From Streptomyces coeruleorubidus (GTDB lineage Bacteria; Actinomycetota; Actinomycetes; Streptomycetales; Streptomycetaceae), in the NCBI RefSeq assembly GCF_008705135.1, contig NZ_CP023694.1, forward strand, positions 4,321,001 to 4,385,000: 64,000 nucleotides of DNA, written 5' to 3'. The first letter of the stretch is position 1. Each line of letters begins with the position of its first letter. Below the pieces are notes generated by a model. That model was not told where the DNA came from and did no database searches. It worked only from the letters and a program-made list of their open reading frames with translations. The position numbers and the translations under genes were made by a program. Shown here piece after piece: positions 49,445 to 59,380 of the stretch.

Positions 49445-52400
49445 TCAGCGGGCGACCGCCTTCGTCGCCGCGCTGAGCGCCGAGCCGTCCTTGTGCCCGG
49501 TGCGGTGCGCGATCACCTTCACGGTGATCTTCTTGCCCTGCTGCGCCGCCTTCAGCACCAGCGAGGACTTGGTCGCCCCGCTGATCGCCGTGCCGTTCGC
49601 GTACCACTGGTACCCGTACGAGGTCGCGGCCGGGCTCCACGTCCCGGTGGACGCCTTCAGCGTCCGGCCGACCTTCGCCGTCCCGCTGATCACCGGCGGC
49701 TTGGTCGCCTTGGGCGCGTCGCCCTTGGCCACGGTCACCGCCGCCGAGGACGCGGACCCGCTGCGCCAGCCCGCCTTGACCGCCGTCACGGTCACGGAGA
49801 GCTTCTTGCCGGCCTGCGCCGCGGGGATCGTGTACGCCGACGCGGTCGCGCCGCCGATCGCCGTGCCCTCCGCCTTCCACTGGTACGTGTACGAGGACGG
49901 GGCCGCCGACCAGGTGCCCGGCGCGGCGGTGACCTTGGCGCCCACCTTGGGCGTGCCGGTCACCTTCGGGGCGGCCGTGTTCTCCAGCGCGGGCTGGGGG
50001 GTGACGGTGAAGGTGCCGCGCTGGAACTCCGAGCCGCGCGTGTACACGCTGATGTTCCAGGTGCCGGTCGCCGCGCCCGTCAGGTCGGCGGTCGCGGTCA
50101 CCGTCCGGTTGTCCGGGGAGACCGACTCCGTCTCCGCGTCGATCGTCTTTCCGGCCTGGCGGAGCTGGACCCTGACGTCCGGCCCCAGCGCGGTGCCGGT
50201 GACCGTGAGCTTCACCTTGGTGCCCGCCGCCCCGGTGTCGGGGCTGACGGCGGTGACGTCCGTCTTCTCCGTGCCGCACGGCGTGGAGGTGCAGGTGAGC
50301 TTGGCGCTGTAGGCGGTGCCGGCCGCCTTCTCGGGCAGGCCGAGCAGGAACAGCGACGGCGTACTCGCGGAGGACGAGCCCAGCACAGCGCAGTCGTAGC
50401 CCTCCGGAATGAAGTGCGTGCAGCCGTTCGTCCAGGTGGACGTATTGTACAGCACGGGTACCGCCGTGGTGGCGGCGCCGGTCGTGTCCTTGATGTCGGT
50501 CTCGAACCGGTCGAACCCGGCGGTGGGCAGCGCCGCGCACATCGCGGTGCGCGACTCGTCCAGCGTGCCGGTGACCGGCCCGTACCCGAACGCCACGGAC
50601 GGCACCTTGGCGCACTCGGCGGCGGGCCCGTCGGCGGTCGCGACGCGCAGGGCGTCCAGGCGGTACTCGGGAGCCGCCTTCAGACGGGTCGGCGTCTGCA
50701 CGAGAACCTGGTGGGTGGTCGAACCGCTCACCGCGCAGGGCGAGTTGCGGAAGGAGCACTCCACGCGGCCGTCCCCGGCGACGACCGCGCTGTTGGCGGT
50801 GCCGAGCGCGTCCCGCACATTGACGTGCACGACGTCGGTCGCCGCGCCCGTGGTCACCTGGTGGCAGGTGATGGTGCCCGGCGCTCCGGACGCGCCCTTC
50901 AGGGAGGCCCCGCCGACCTTCACCGCCGGGGTCTTCGCACAGCCCGCGGCGGAGGCGCTCGCGGTGACGTCACGCCGGGTCAGGGAGTACGTGGCGGCCG
51001 CGTCCCGGCCGGTCACCAGCACCGTGTGGGCCTTGCCCGGGGTCAGGGAGCAGACCGACCAGCCGTCGGTCGTGGCGTAGCGCTCGCAGACCCGCTTGCC
51101 GTCGGAGTCCAGCACCGAGAACCCGGCCGGCGCGGTCCCCGAGGTCGCGGTCAGCTGGAGCAGCTCGGTGTTCGAGTGCGCGCCGGCCGGAATACCCAGG
51201 CAGTGCGAGAAGACGCCGTCGCCTGTGGTCAGCGTGGCCTTCGCACCGCCCGCGGCGAAACTGCCCGCGGGCAGGACGGGGCAGCCCTCGGCGACGTCGG
51301 TGCGGTGGAAGGCGACCGCGTACGGGCCCGTGGCCGTGTCGCCGCTGTCCTCGGTGTGCACCAGGGCGCGGAACGGCGCCTCACCGGTGAGCGCGCAGTC
51401 ACCGCCCTGGAGCGCTTCCCCGTCGCACTGCGGGGTGCCGTCGCGGTCCAGGACCTCCACCTCGGGGGTCAGCCCGGCGGAGGTCTGCGAGGTGAGTGCG
51501 GCGATCCGGCCGCCCTTCGGCACGGGCAGGGTCAGGCAGTCGTACTGCCCGACGGTGCTCAGCTTCCCCTTGTACAGGCCGGTTTCGATCGCGGCGCAGC
51601 CGGCGTCGGAGGCACGGTCGAACACCACCAGCCGGTCACGGGACGGGGCGAAGGCGTTGGTGCCGAGCACCGCCGTGTAGGTGCCCGCCTCACGGACCCG
51701 GCACGGGTCGGTGCCGGACTCGCACACGGTCCTGCCACCGGCGTCGTACACCCGGACCGCCCCGGCCGACCGGTCCTCGTCCACGGAGTGCACGGTGTAC
51801 GGCCCGGCCTTCGCGGCGGAGAAGGTGTAGCAGGCGTCCGTGCCGAAGTCCCGCGGCTCGATCGGGCCGTAGGGCAGGACCGACGCGGTCGCGCAGCCCT
51901 GCGGGTCGTTCAGGCGGCGCACCTGGAGCGCGTACTCGGCGGGGAAGCCGCTCTCCGCGCGGGAGACGCTCGACAGCACCCGGTAGGGGCCGTCGCCGGG
52001 CAGGACGCAGCTGTCCTCGCCGTCCTCCGGGAAGTGCTCGCAGATGCGGGCGCCCGTCGCGTCGGTGATCCAGGCGACCGACTCGCCGTACACCTTGGTG
52101 CCGACCGTCAGCCGGATCCGCTCACCGGGCCGGCCCTCGAAGGCCTGGCAGTCCACGGCCAGCGGGCTCGCCGCGCTCCGGATCACCGCCGGCCGGTCCC
52201 AGCCGGTGCCGACCGGCTCGGCGCAGCCGCGGGTGCCCGAGCCGAGCGGGACGACGGTGAGCTCGGTCTGCTCGTCGTCGACCCAGCCGCTGTTGACGAC
52301 CTTGACGGTGTACGTACCGGCTGCGGGCACCTGGCACCAGCCCTCGGCGCGGTACTCGTCGTCGAAGCAGTCGACCTCGGCGCCGTCGGCGTCGAGCATC

Positions 52401-52714
52401 TGCGCGTAGGCATTGTTCTGACTGTCGTCCAGGGTCACCAGATGCAGACCGGCCGAGCCGGCCGTCACCGTGAAGCAGGCGCTGCTCTGGGCCGGGACGG
52501 TGGCCTTGCCGACGGCGTCGCCAGGATCCCCGAACGGCGCGAGGGCGAGCGGCGCGCACTCCGGTTCGGCGGCGGCCTGGACCGAGCCCGCCCCCGTCAG
52601 GCTCAGCAGTGAGGCGAACAGCGAGACGACGACGGCGGACGCACCGGCTCGCCCCCGTCTCACTCGCCATCTGTGTCTCTGTCTCGTTCTCGGGCAGGCG
52701 TCCGTGTCCGACAT
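49445..52714 (-). CDS. Large secreted multidomain protein with IPT- and Ig-like repeats
   Basis: ATG 52714 follows AGGGGGGATT. The 1089-residue product has a signal peptide (RRGRAGASAVVVSLFASLL to about VQAAAE), then several beta domains resembling bacterial pre-peptidase C-terminal domains with paired cysteines (SSACFTVTAGSAGLHL; ACYTFSAAKAGPYTVH), an IPT/TIG-like domain (VTAVSPDTGAAGTKVKLTVTG), and two C-terminal ~90-residue Ig-like repeats (VTGTPKVGAKVTAAPGTWSA; ISGTAKVGRTLKASTGTWSP). No enzyme domain is seen. It is likely a cell-surface or matrix protein. No sortase motif is present. Confidence 0.8.
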   Translation of the reverse strand: MSDTDACPRTRQRHRWRVRRGRAGASAVVVSLFASLLSLTGAGSVQAAAEPECAPLALAPFGDPGDAVGKATVPAQSSACFTVTAGSAGLHLVTLDDSQNNAYAQMLDADGAEVDCFDDEYRAEGWCQVPAAGTYTVKVVNSGWVDDEQTELTVVPLGSGTRGCAEPVGTGWDRPAVIRSAASPLAVDCQAFEGRPGERIRLTVGTKVYGESVAWITDATGARICEHFPEDGEDSCVLPGDGPYRVLSSVSRAESGFPAEYALQVRRLNDPQGCATASVLPYGPIEPRDFGTDACYTFSAAKAGPYTVHSVDEDRSAGAVRVYDAGGRTVCESGTDPCRVREAGTYTAVLGTNAFAPSRDRLVVFDRASDAGCAAIETGLYKGKLSTVGQYDCLTLPVPKGGRIAALTSQTSAGLTPEVEVLDRDGTPQCDGEALQGGDCALTGEAPFRALVHTEDSGDTATGPYAVAFHRTDVAEGCPVLPAGSFAAGGAKATLTTGDGVFSHCLGIPAGAHSNTELLQLTATSGTAPAGFSVLDSDGKRVCERYATTDGWSVCSLTPGKAHTVLVTGRDAAATYSLTRRDVTASASAAGCAKTPAVKVGGASLKGASGAPGTITCHQVTTGAATDVVHVNVRDALGTANSAVVAGDGRVECSFRNSPCAVSGSTTHQVLVQTPTRLKAAPEYRLDALRVATADGPAAECAKVPSVAFGYGPVTGTLDESRTAMCAALPTAGFDRFETDIKDTTGAATTAVPVLYNTSTWTNGCTHFIPEGYDCAVLGSSSASTPSLFLLGLPEKAAGTAYSAKLTCTSTPCGTEKTDVTAVSPDTGAAGTKVKLTVTGTALGPDVRVQLRQAGKTIDAETESVSPDNRTVTATADLTGAATGTWNISVYTRGSEFQRGTFTVTPQPALENTAAPKVTGTPKVGAKVTAAPGTWSAAPSSYTYQWKAEGTAIGGATASAYTIPAAQAGKKLSVTVTAVKAGWRSGSASSAAVTVAKGDAPKATKPPVISGTAKVGRTLKASTGTWSPAATSYGYQWYANGTAISGATKSSLVLKAAQQGKKITVKVIAHRTGHKDGSALSAATKAVAR

Positions 52715-52868
52715 GGCAATCCCCCCTGGATCAGTGGTCGTTGGCGAAATGCTCGCACACAGGTACGACACAACGCCCGCGAGAAAGCCGAGACGCCGCC
52801 CGGGCCCGGTCACGGCCCCGACCCGGCCCGGGTTAATTCACATGACCCGCCCGGCCCGCCCCACTACG

Positions 52869-53765
52869 GTGCCGAAAGTGATCGACATTCCCGGGGAACT
52901 GGCGGCATCACAGGAGAAGTACAACGGCGAGGCGGGCCGCGCCTTCATCGAGGAACTGCCGGACCTGGCGGCCGGCTTCCTCGACCACTGGGAACTCGAG
53001 CCCGACGGACCGCCCATGCACGGCGTGTCCGCCCTGGTCCTCCCGGTCGTCCGCGCCGACGGCGGCCCCGCGGTCCTCAAGCTCCAGCTCCTCGACGAGG
53101 AGAGCGAAGGCGAACCGGTCGCGCTGCGCGCCTGGGACGGCGACGGAGCCGTCCGTCTCCTCGACCACGACGAGCCCACCGGCACGATGCTGCTGGAACG
53201 CCTCGACGAGACCCGCATGCTGTCCCACGTCCCGGACACCCGCCAGGCCGTCGTCACCATCGCCGAACTCCTCGCCCACCTCACCTCCTTCCCCGCCCCG
53301 CCCGGCATGCGCCACCTCGGCGACATCGCCCGGGCCATGCTGGACCGCACACCGCGGGCACTCGACCGCATCCCCGACCGCGAGGCACGCCGCCTCGTCG
53401 CCGACTGCGCCGCCGCCGTACGCGAGGTCGTCGACGAACCGGGCGACCGGCTCCTCCACTGGGACCTCCACGACGAGAACGTCCTCGCCTCCGACCGCGC
53501 GCCCTGGCTCGCCATCGACCCCAAGCCCCTCGCCGGCGACCCCGGCTTCGAACTGTGGCCGGCCATCGACAACCGCTACGACCCCGACGACATCCTCTGG
53601 CGCTTCGACGCCATGACCGACGTCCTCGCCCTGGACCGCCCCCGCGCACGCGCCTGGACCCTCGGCCGCCTCCTCCAGAACGCCCTGTGGGACATAGAGG
53701 ACGGCCGCCCCCTGGACGACGACCAGCTCGAGATCGCCCGCCGCCTGCGCGCCCACACCGCCTGA
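52869..53765 (+). CDS. Aminoglycoside/hydroxyurea-type antibiotic phosphotransferase-like protein
   Basis: GTG 52869 is chosen, but GTG 52878 (VIDIPGEL) and ATG 52842 are also in frame. The 298-residue protein has an APH-like kinase fold: catalytic LHWDLHDENVLA with HxD, and the metal-binding AIDPKPLAGDPGFELW. In streptomycetes this family includes hydroxyurea and aminoglycoside kinases, but most members are untested. DUF4037 follows 3 bases later, so the two are an operon. Confidence 0.82.
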   Translation: MPKVIDIPGELAASQEKYNGEAGRAFIEELPDLAAGFLDHWELEPDGPPMHGVSALVLPVVRADGGPAVLKLQLLDEESEGEPVALRAWDGDGAVRLLDHDEPTGTMLLERLDETRMLSHVPDTRQAVVTIAELLAHLTSFPAPPGMRHLGDIARAMLDRTPRALDRIPDREARRLVADCAAAVREVVDEPGDRLLHWDLHDENVLASDRAPWLAIDPKPLAGDPGFELWPAIDNRYDPDDILWRFDAMTDVLALDRPRARAWTLGRLLQNALWDIEDGRPLDDDQLEIARRLRAHTA

Positions 53766-53768
53766 CCC

Positions 53769-54860
53769 ATGCCCTCCTTCCTCCCCGGCCTGGAGCTCTC
53801 CCGCCGCTTCTACACCGAGGCCGTACGCCCCCTCCTGGACGAGGCCCTCCCGGGCATCCCCCACTCCGCCGCCCGCCTCGGCAGCGGCTCCGAGGTACTC
53901 GGCTACGACACCCCGCGCTCGGCCGACCACGAGTGGGGCCCACGCCTCCAGCTCTTCCTGCGCCCCGAGGACACCGAGACCCACGGCCCCCGCCTCAGCG
54001 CCCTCCTCTCCCACCGCCTCCCGAAGACCTTCCTCGGCCACCCCACCCACTTCGCCCGCACCGGCGACGACCCGGGCACCGACATCCGCGTCATGACCGG
54101 CACCGACGGCCCGGTGCACCACCGCGTCGACATCACGGACCCCGCCACCTGGTTCACGGACCAGCTCGGCTTCGACCCGGCCCAGGGCATCACCCCGGCG
54201 GACTGGCTGGCCACGCCCACCCAGCGCCTGGCCGAGGTCACCGCGGGCGCCGTCTTCCACGACGGCCTCGGCCGACTCGCCCCGGCCCGCACCGCCCTGA
54301 GCTGGTACCCGCACGAGATCTGGCTGTACGTCCTGGCCTGCCAGTGGAAACGCGTCTCCCAGGAGGAGGCCTTCGTAGGCCGCTGCGGCGAGGTGGGCGA
54401 CGAACTCGGCTCGGCGATCGTGGCCGCCCGCCTGATCCGCGACCTGATGCGCCTGAGCCTCCTCATGCACCGCCGCTACCCGCCCTACAGCAAGTGGCTC
54501 GGCACCGCCTTCACGGCGACCCCCCGGGGCGCGGCGCTCACCCCCACCCTGACGGCGGCGCTGGCGGCCCCCGACTGGCCCACCCGCGAGCACCACCTCA
54601 AACACGCCTACGAGGCCATCGCGACGCACCACAACGACCTCGCGCTCACGGCCCCCGTCGACCCCACCACCCGCCCGTACCACAGCCGCCCGTTCCAGGT
54701 CCTCCACGCGGAACGCTTCACGGCGGCACTCCGCGCCCACATCACGGACCCGGCACTCCGCTGTCTGCCCGACACCGGCGCGATCGACCAGTGGGTGGAC
54801 AGCACCGACGCCCTCAGCGACGTCCAGAACAGAAAAAAGCCCGGGCCAGAGACGATCTGA
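53769..54860 (+). CDS. DUF4037 nucleotidyltransferase-like protein
   Basis: The 363-residue product starts 3 bases after the kinase stop. The N-terminal part carries HSAARLGSGSEVLGYDTPRS-type Gly-Ser motif and DHEWGPRLQLFL acidic pair, as in DUF4037 nucleotidyltransferase-like proteins; the C-terminal part is helical. It may modify a small molecule by adding a nucleotide. Its last 8 codons (KKPGPETI) coincide with one arm of the terminator of the convergent tRNA gene. Confidence 0.8.
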   Translation: MPSFLPGLELSRRFYTEAVRPLLDEALPGIPHSAARLGSGSEVLGYDTPRSADHEWGPRLQLFLRPEDTETHGPRLSALLSHRLPKTFLGHPTHFARTGDDPGTDIRVMTGTDGPVHHRVDITDPATWFTDQLGFDPAQGITPADWLATPTQRLAEVTAGAVFHDGLGRLAPARTALSWYPHEIWLYVLACQWKRVSQEEAFVGRCGEVGDELGSAIVAARLIRDLMRLSLLMHRRYPPYSKWLGTAFTATPRGAALTPTLTAALAAPDWPTREHHLKHAYEAIATHHNDLALTAPVDPTTRPYHSRPFQVLHAERFTAALRAHITDPALRCLPDTGAIDQWVDSTDALSDVQNRKKPGPETI

Positions 54861-54869
54861 CCCGGGCTT
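54837..54869 (-). terminator. Terminator of the tRNA-Thr transcript
   Basis: AAGCCCGGG (54837-54845) pairs with CCCGGGCTT (54861-54869). On the minus strand the stem is followed by a U-run (TTTTTT at 54833-54838), so it ends the tRNA transcript, 7 bases after the tRNA. The arm lies inside the DUF4037 coding end. Confidence 0.85.
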
Positions 54870-54876
54870 CCACCGG

Positions 54877-54950
54877 AGCCCCCTGTCGGATTCGAACCGA
54901 CGACCTACGCATTACAAGTGCGTTGCTCTGGCCAGCTGAGCTAAGGAGGC
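54877..54950 (-). tRNA. tRNA-Thr (anticodon UGU)
   Basis: The minus strand folds as a tRNA: acceptor GCCTCCT/AGGGGGC, D-loop CTCAGCTGGCCAGAG, anticodon arm ACGCA-CTTGTAA-TGCGT giving anticodon TGT, variable loop AGGTC, and T-loop GGTTCGAATCC. The discriminator is U. CCA is not encoded. Confidence 0.95.
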
Positions 54951-55038
54951 ACCGCGTACTACAACGCCGTACGCGAAGGCGGCACCACTGTACACAGAGC
55001 CCGTTACCCCGAGCCACGAAGTTCCGCTCCGCCCGGTC

Positions 55039-55455
55039 TCACTCCACCTCGTACTCGAAGCGGTACGCCACGGTCGTCTCCCCGTGGTGCGCGGTGAAGC
55101 CGCCCTTCCCCCGCAGTCCGGCCAGCTCCCCGCTCCCGGATCCCCGCACCACCTCGAACGTGCAGTGCACCGCCCCGTCCTCGCCGAACCACCCCCGCTC
55201 CTCCACGGCGAAGCTCCCCTCCCGCCCGTCGAGCCGGCCGGTGATCAGCTCGATGCCGGCGAAGGAACCGGTCTTCTGGGTGACGTAGACGATGGTGTAC
55301 TCGCAGATCGTCCCGGCCGCCTCGATGCCGCCGCTGAAGGTGTTCCGGACGGAGGCGTGGGCGAGCCGGGGGTTCGCTTCCTCGCCCGGGCCGATCACGT
55401 GCTCCTGCCAGTCGGCGAAGGTGAAGTGTCCGGTAGTGGTGCGTGTGGCGGGCAT
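55039..55455 (-). CDS. DUF3224 protein
   Basis: ATG 55455 follows GAGGACC. The 138-residue beta-barrel-like protein matches DUF3224: TTGHFTFADWQEHVIGPGE, ISVRNTFSGGIEAAGT-type motif (HASVRNTFSGGIEAAGT), FAGIELITGRLDGREGSF, and KGGFTAHHGETT. Function unknown. It is divergent from a WYL-domain regulator with a shared 35-bp operator, so it is very likely that regulator's target. Confidence 0.85.
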   Translation of the reverse strand: MPATRTTTGHFTFADWQEHVIGPGEEANPRLAHASVRNTFSGGIEAAGTICEYTIVYVTQKTGSFAGIELITGRLDGREGSFAVEERGWFGEDGAVHCTFEVVRGSGSGELAGLRGKGGFTAHHGETTVAYRFEYEVE

Positions 55456-55513
55456 GGGTGGGTCCTCTCGATCAGCCGATGGCCGTGCGGGCCGTCTGGA
55501 GCCACCACTCTCT

Positions 55514-55548
55514 TCCCTGTACCTGACATCTCCTGTCAGGTACAGGGA
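55514..55548. promoter_or_regulatory. Operator between DUF3224 and the WYL regulator
   Basis: A perfect 15-bp inverted repeat, TCCCTGTACCTGACA and its complement, has a 5-base spacer. It lies 14 bases before the regulator gene and 58 bases before the DUF3224 gene. Confidence 0.82.
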
Positions 55549-55562
55549 AGGTACGCCGGACA

Positions 55563-56540
55563 ATGGCCACCATGCGCGCCGACCGGCTCCTCTCCCTGCT
55601 CCTGCTGCTCCAGAACCGCGGGCGGATGACCGCGCCCGAGCTCGCCGCCGAGCTGGAGGTGTCCGTGCGCACGGTCTACCGGGACGTCGAGGCGCTGGGC
55701 GCGGCGGGTGTACCGGTGTGTGCGGATCGCGGGCCGGAGGGCGGCTACCGGCTGATGGACGGCTACCGGACCCGGCTGACCGGACTGACCGACGCCGAGG
55801 CCGCGTCGTTGTTCCTCGCCGGGATGCCCGGTCCGGCGCGGGATCTGGGGCTGGGGGCGGTGCTGGCCAGTGCCCAGCTGAAGGTGCAGGCCGCGCTGCC
55901 GGCCGAGTTGGCCGGGCAGGCGCGGCGGGTACAGGAGCGGTTCCATCTGGACGCGCCGGCGTGGTTCCGGGAGGCCGATCCGGTGCCGTGTCTGGAGCCG
56001 GTGGCGGCAGCCGTGTGGGAGCGGCGGGTGCTGCGCGTGCACTACCGGCGGTGGCGGGGCGAGGTACGCCGGGACGTGCGGCCGCTGGGGCTCGTCCTGA
56101 AGGGCGGCATCTGGTACCTGGTCGCCCTGGCGGAGGAGACCGTGCGGACGTACCGGGTGTCCCGCCTGCTGACCGTGGAGGAGACCGGGGAGCTCTTCGA
56201 CCGTCCGGCCGGCTTCGACCTGGCCGCCTACTGGGAGGAGTCGTCCCGGCGGCTGGAGGCCGCCCTGCATCAGGGTGTCGCCCGGTTGCGTCTCTCACCG
56301 CGGGGACAGCGGCTGCTGCCGATGCAGTTCGGGGCGGCGGGCGCACGGGCCCTTCAGAGCGCGGGTGCGCCGGACGCGGACGACTGGGTGGAGGTGGAAC
56401 TGCCCGTGGAGGCGGAGGCAGTGGCGGTCGGGGACCTGCTCCGGCTGGGTCCGGAGGCGGAGGTTCTCGGGCCGCCCGGACTGCGTCAGGCCGTGGCGCG
56501 GGCGGCGGCGGCGCTGGCGGACCGGTACGGGCAGCCCTGA
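55563..56540 (+). CDS. YafY-type transcriptional regulator with WYL domain
   Basis: ATG 55563 (or ATG 55572) starts a 325-residue protein: an N-terminal HTH_11 winged helix (RADRLLSLLLLLQNRG, TAPELAAELEVSVRTVYRD), a WYL domain (RVHYRRWRGEVRRDVRPLG, WYLVALAEE, YRVSRLLTVEETGE), and a WCX-like C-terminus. Such regulators bind a ligand or nucleic acid through WYL. Divergence with DUF3224 around a strong dyad suggests control of that gene and of itself. Confidence 0.92.
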   Translation: MATMRADRLLSLLLLLQNRGRMTAPELAAELEVSVRTVYRDVEALGAAGVPVCADRGPEGGYRLMDGYRTRLTGLTDAEAASLFLAGMPGPARDLGLGAVLASAQLKVQAALPAELAGQARRVQERFHLDAPAWFREADPVPCLEPVAAAVWERRVLRVHYRRWRGEVRRDVRPLGLVLKGGIWYLVALAEETVRTYRVSRLLTVEETGELFDRPAGFDLAAYWEESSRRLEAALHQGVARLRLSPRGQRLLPMQFGAAGARALQSAGAPDADDWVEVELPVEAEAVAVGDLLRLGPEAEVLGPPGLRQAVARAAAALADRYGQP

Positions 56541-56630
56541 AGCCCCTTCGAAAATTTCCGCGAAGTTCACAGGCCCGGAGGTACTGACAGACAGGTGAAC
56601 GCCAGGTACCGTCCTGAGCCAGTTCACACG

Positions 56631-56646
56631 CGTGGACTACACCACA
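56631..56646. promoter_or_regulatory. DasR-like dre site upstream of msiK
   Basis: CGTGGACTACACCACA matches the dre consensus AGTGGTCTAGACCACT at 12 of 16 positions. It is 78 bases before the msiK ATG. It has the same central GGACTA variant as the nagK site. Confidence 0.5.
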
Positions 56647-56724
56647 ACGGAACACCCGTCGTGGCACCGCCTTCCTACTCGGATCGTCCGGCACGTTCCT
56701 GCCGGTAGAAGGGGTTCACTCATC

Positions 56725-57813
<1,089 letters not shown>

Positions 57814-57855
57814 CCCCTCGGCAAACACACAACCCCGGGTGAATCACCCAAGTTG

Positions 57856-57895
57856 ACGAGAAGGGCCCCGCAGCGCGCTGCGGGGCCCTTCTCGT
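57856..57895 (+). terminator. Terminator after msiK
   Basis: A perfect 20-bp inverted repeat (starts ACGAGAAGGGCC) lies 42 bases after the msiK stop; it is the strongest hairpin in the window. Confidence 0.9.
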
Positions 57896-58031
57896 TGTCG
57901 ACAAATACCCCGGCAGACCGGACGTTTCGAGCGGTGTGCGTCAACGCCTTACCCAAAAAAGGGCACTCTCTCATCCCCCGAACCGGTGACTCAATGTCTA
58001 CAAACCATTACCCCGCGCTACCCTCACACGC

Positions 58032-58487
58032 GTGAAGCACTCCACTAACCAACAGACGCGACGCGGCCGGGGCCCCGCCCGCCGGATCGGCCGCACCCTC
58101 GCTTTCGTCCTGCCCGTCGTCCTGGTGCTCTCCGGGACCCTCGCGGTCACCCGAGTCAACTGGTCGGGAAGCCCCTCCGACCCGGTGCTCACCGCAGCGG
58201 ACACCAGCACATCCGCCGGCACGCCGCGGGCCGCCGAGCGCGCCCCGCAGGACGTCCTGCGCGACAGGCTGCTGACCGAGCTCCAGGAGGAGAACCCGGG
58301 CGTCGCCCTCACCCACCTCCAGCAGGCCGTCAACGGCCGCCCGTCGCTGGCGAAGCACTGCGCGTCCATCGCCCGCGCCCTCGGCCAGGCCGCCGTCCGG
58401 GTCTACGGCCCGACGCGCGCCCAGTCCTACGCCCGCCCCGTCTGCGACACCGCCTTCGCCACGGGCGTCGCAGCCGCGCACGGCTGA
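58032..58487 (+). CDS. Secreted or membrane-anchored small protein, 151 residues
   Basis: GTG 58032 has no ribosome site; TACCCT lies about 8 bases upstream, so a leaderless message is possible. The product has an Arg-rich N-terminus and one hydrophobic segment (TLAFVLPVVLVLSGTLAV), then a helical soluble part with two cysteines (KHCASIARALGQAA, RPVCDTAFATG) likely forming a disulfide outside the cell. Family not recognised; streptomycetes have many like it. Confidence 0.65.
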   Translation: MKHSTNQQTRRGRGPARRIGRTLAFVLPVVLVLSGTLAVTRVNWSGSPSDPVLTAADTSTSAGTPRAAERAPQDVLRDRLLTELQEENPGVALTHLQQAVNGRPSLAKHCASIARALGQAAVRVYGPTRAQSYARPVCDTAFATGVAAAHG

Positions 58488-58592
58488 GCAGACGGCCCTG
58501 CCGAACGAGAGGGGTGGGAAGCCGGCAGCGATCGACGCGGGAATCTTCGTCCGCCGCGGTACCGGGCGGGACGCCACGTACAGTTCGGTCTC

Positions 58593-59324
58593 ATGAGCGA
58601 TCCGAGCGCCGCGTCCCGCCCCGTTCAAGCCGTCGTTCTGGCCGGAGGCCAGGGCTCCCGGCTGCGTCCGTACACCGACGACCGGCCCAAGCCGATGGTC
58701 GAGATCCCCGGGACGGGGACTCCGATCATCGGCCATCAGCTGTCCTGGCTCGCCGAGGAGGGCGTGACGGACGTGGTGGTCTCCTGCGGCCACCTCGCCG
58801 AGGTGCTCCAGAAGTGGCTGCAGACGGCCGATCTGCCGGTCTCCGTCACCACGGTCGTGGAGTCCGAGCCCCTCGGCCGCGGCGGCGGCCTCAAGTACGC
58901 CGCCGCACATCTGCCTCGCCCGGACCAACCCTGGTACGCCACGAACGGCGACATCTGGACCCGGTTCTCCCTGCGTGACATGGCGGACTTCCACACCGAG
59001 CGGGACGCCCTCGCGACGCTGGCCCTGGCCCGGCCGCGCCTGCCGTGGGGCGCGGTGAAGACGGACGGCTTCGGCCGTATCACGGACTTCATCGAGGCCC
59101 CGCCGTCGACCTTCGAGATCAACGCGGGCGTGTATGTCTTCTCCCCCGAGTTCGCGGGGCTGCTGCCGGACCGCGGGGACCACGAGCGCACGACGTTCCC
59201 CCGGCTGGCCCGCGAGCGGAAGCTGGCCGGCTTCACGATCCCCCAGGGGTCGTATTGGCGTGCGATCGACACGGCGAAGGATCTGACGGAGGCCGCGAAG
59301 GAACTGGCCGCGTTGGGGCGCTGA
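58593..59324 (+). CDS. Sugar-phosphate nucleotidyltransferase (NDP-sugar pyrophosphorylase)
   Basis: The 243-residue enzyme shows VVLAGGQGSRLRPYTDDRPK with the nucleotide-binding loop, a PMVEIPGTGTPIIGHQLSWL segment, GRGGGLKYAA, NGDIWTRF, FEINAGVYVFSPE, and PQGSYWRAIDT. This is the glucose-1-phosphate thymidylyl-/mannose-1-phosphate guanylyltransferase fold without a C-terminal left-handed helix. The base and sugar cannot be fixed. It might supply the NDP-glucose used by GpgS and OtsA, but that is a guess. Confidence 0.85.
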   Translation: MSDPSAASRPVQAVVLAGGQGSRLRPYTDDRPKPMVEIPGTGTPIIGHQLSWLAEEGVTDVVVSCGHLAEVLQKWLQTADLPVSVTTVVESEPLGRGGGLKYAAAHLPRPDQPWYATNGDIWTRFSLRDMADFHTERDALATLALARPRLPWGAVKTDGFGRITDFIEAPPSTFEINAGVYVFSPEFAGLLPDRGDHERTTFPRLARERKLAGFTIPQGSYWRAIDTAKDLTEAAKELAALGR

Positions 59325-59380
59325 GAGCCGTAGCGCCCCACGCCCCTGACGGGACGTGTACAGCGCCGGCGAACGCGCGG

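Noticed and set aside
52673..55288. An 871-residue plus-strand frame over the kinase, DUF4037 and tRNA
   Set aside because: It crosses a tRNA gene and lacks motifs; composition is typical of a shadow frame.
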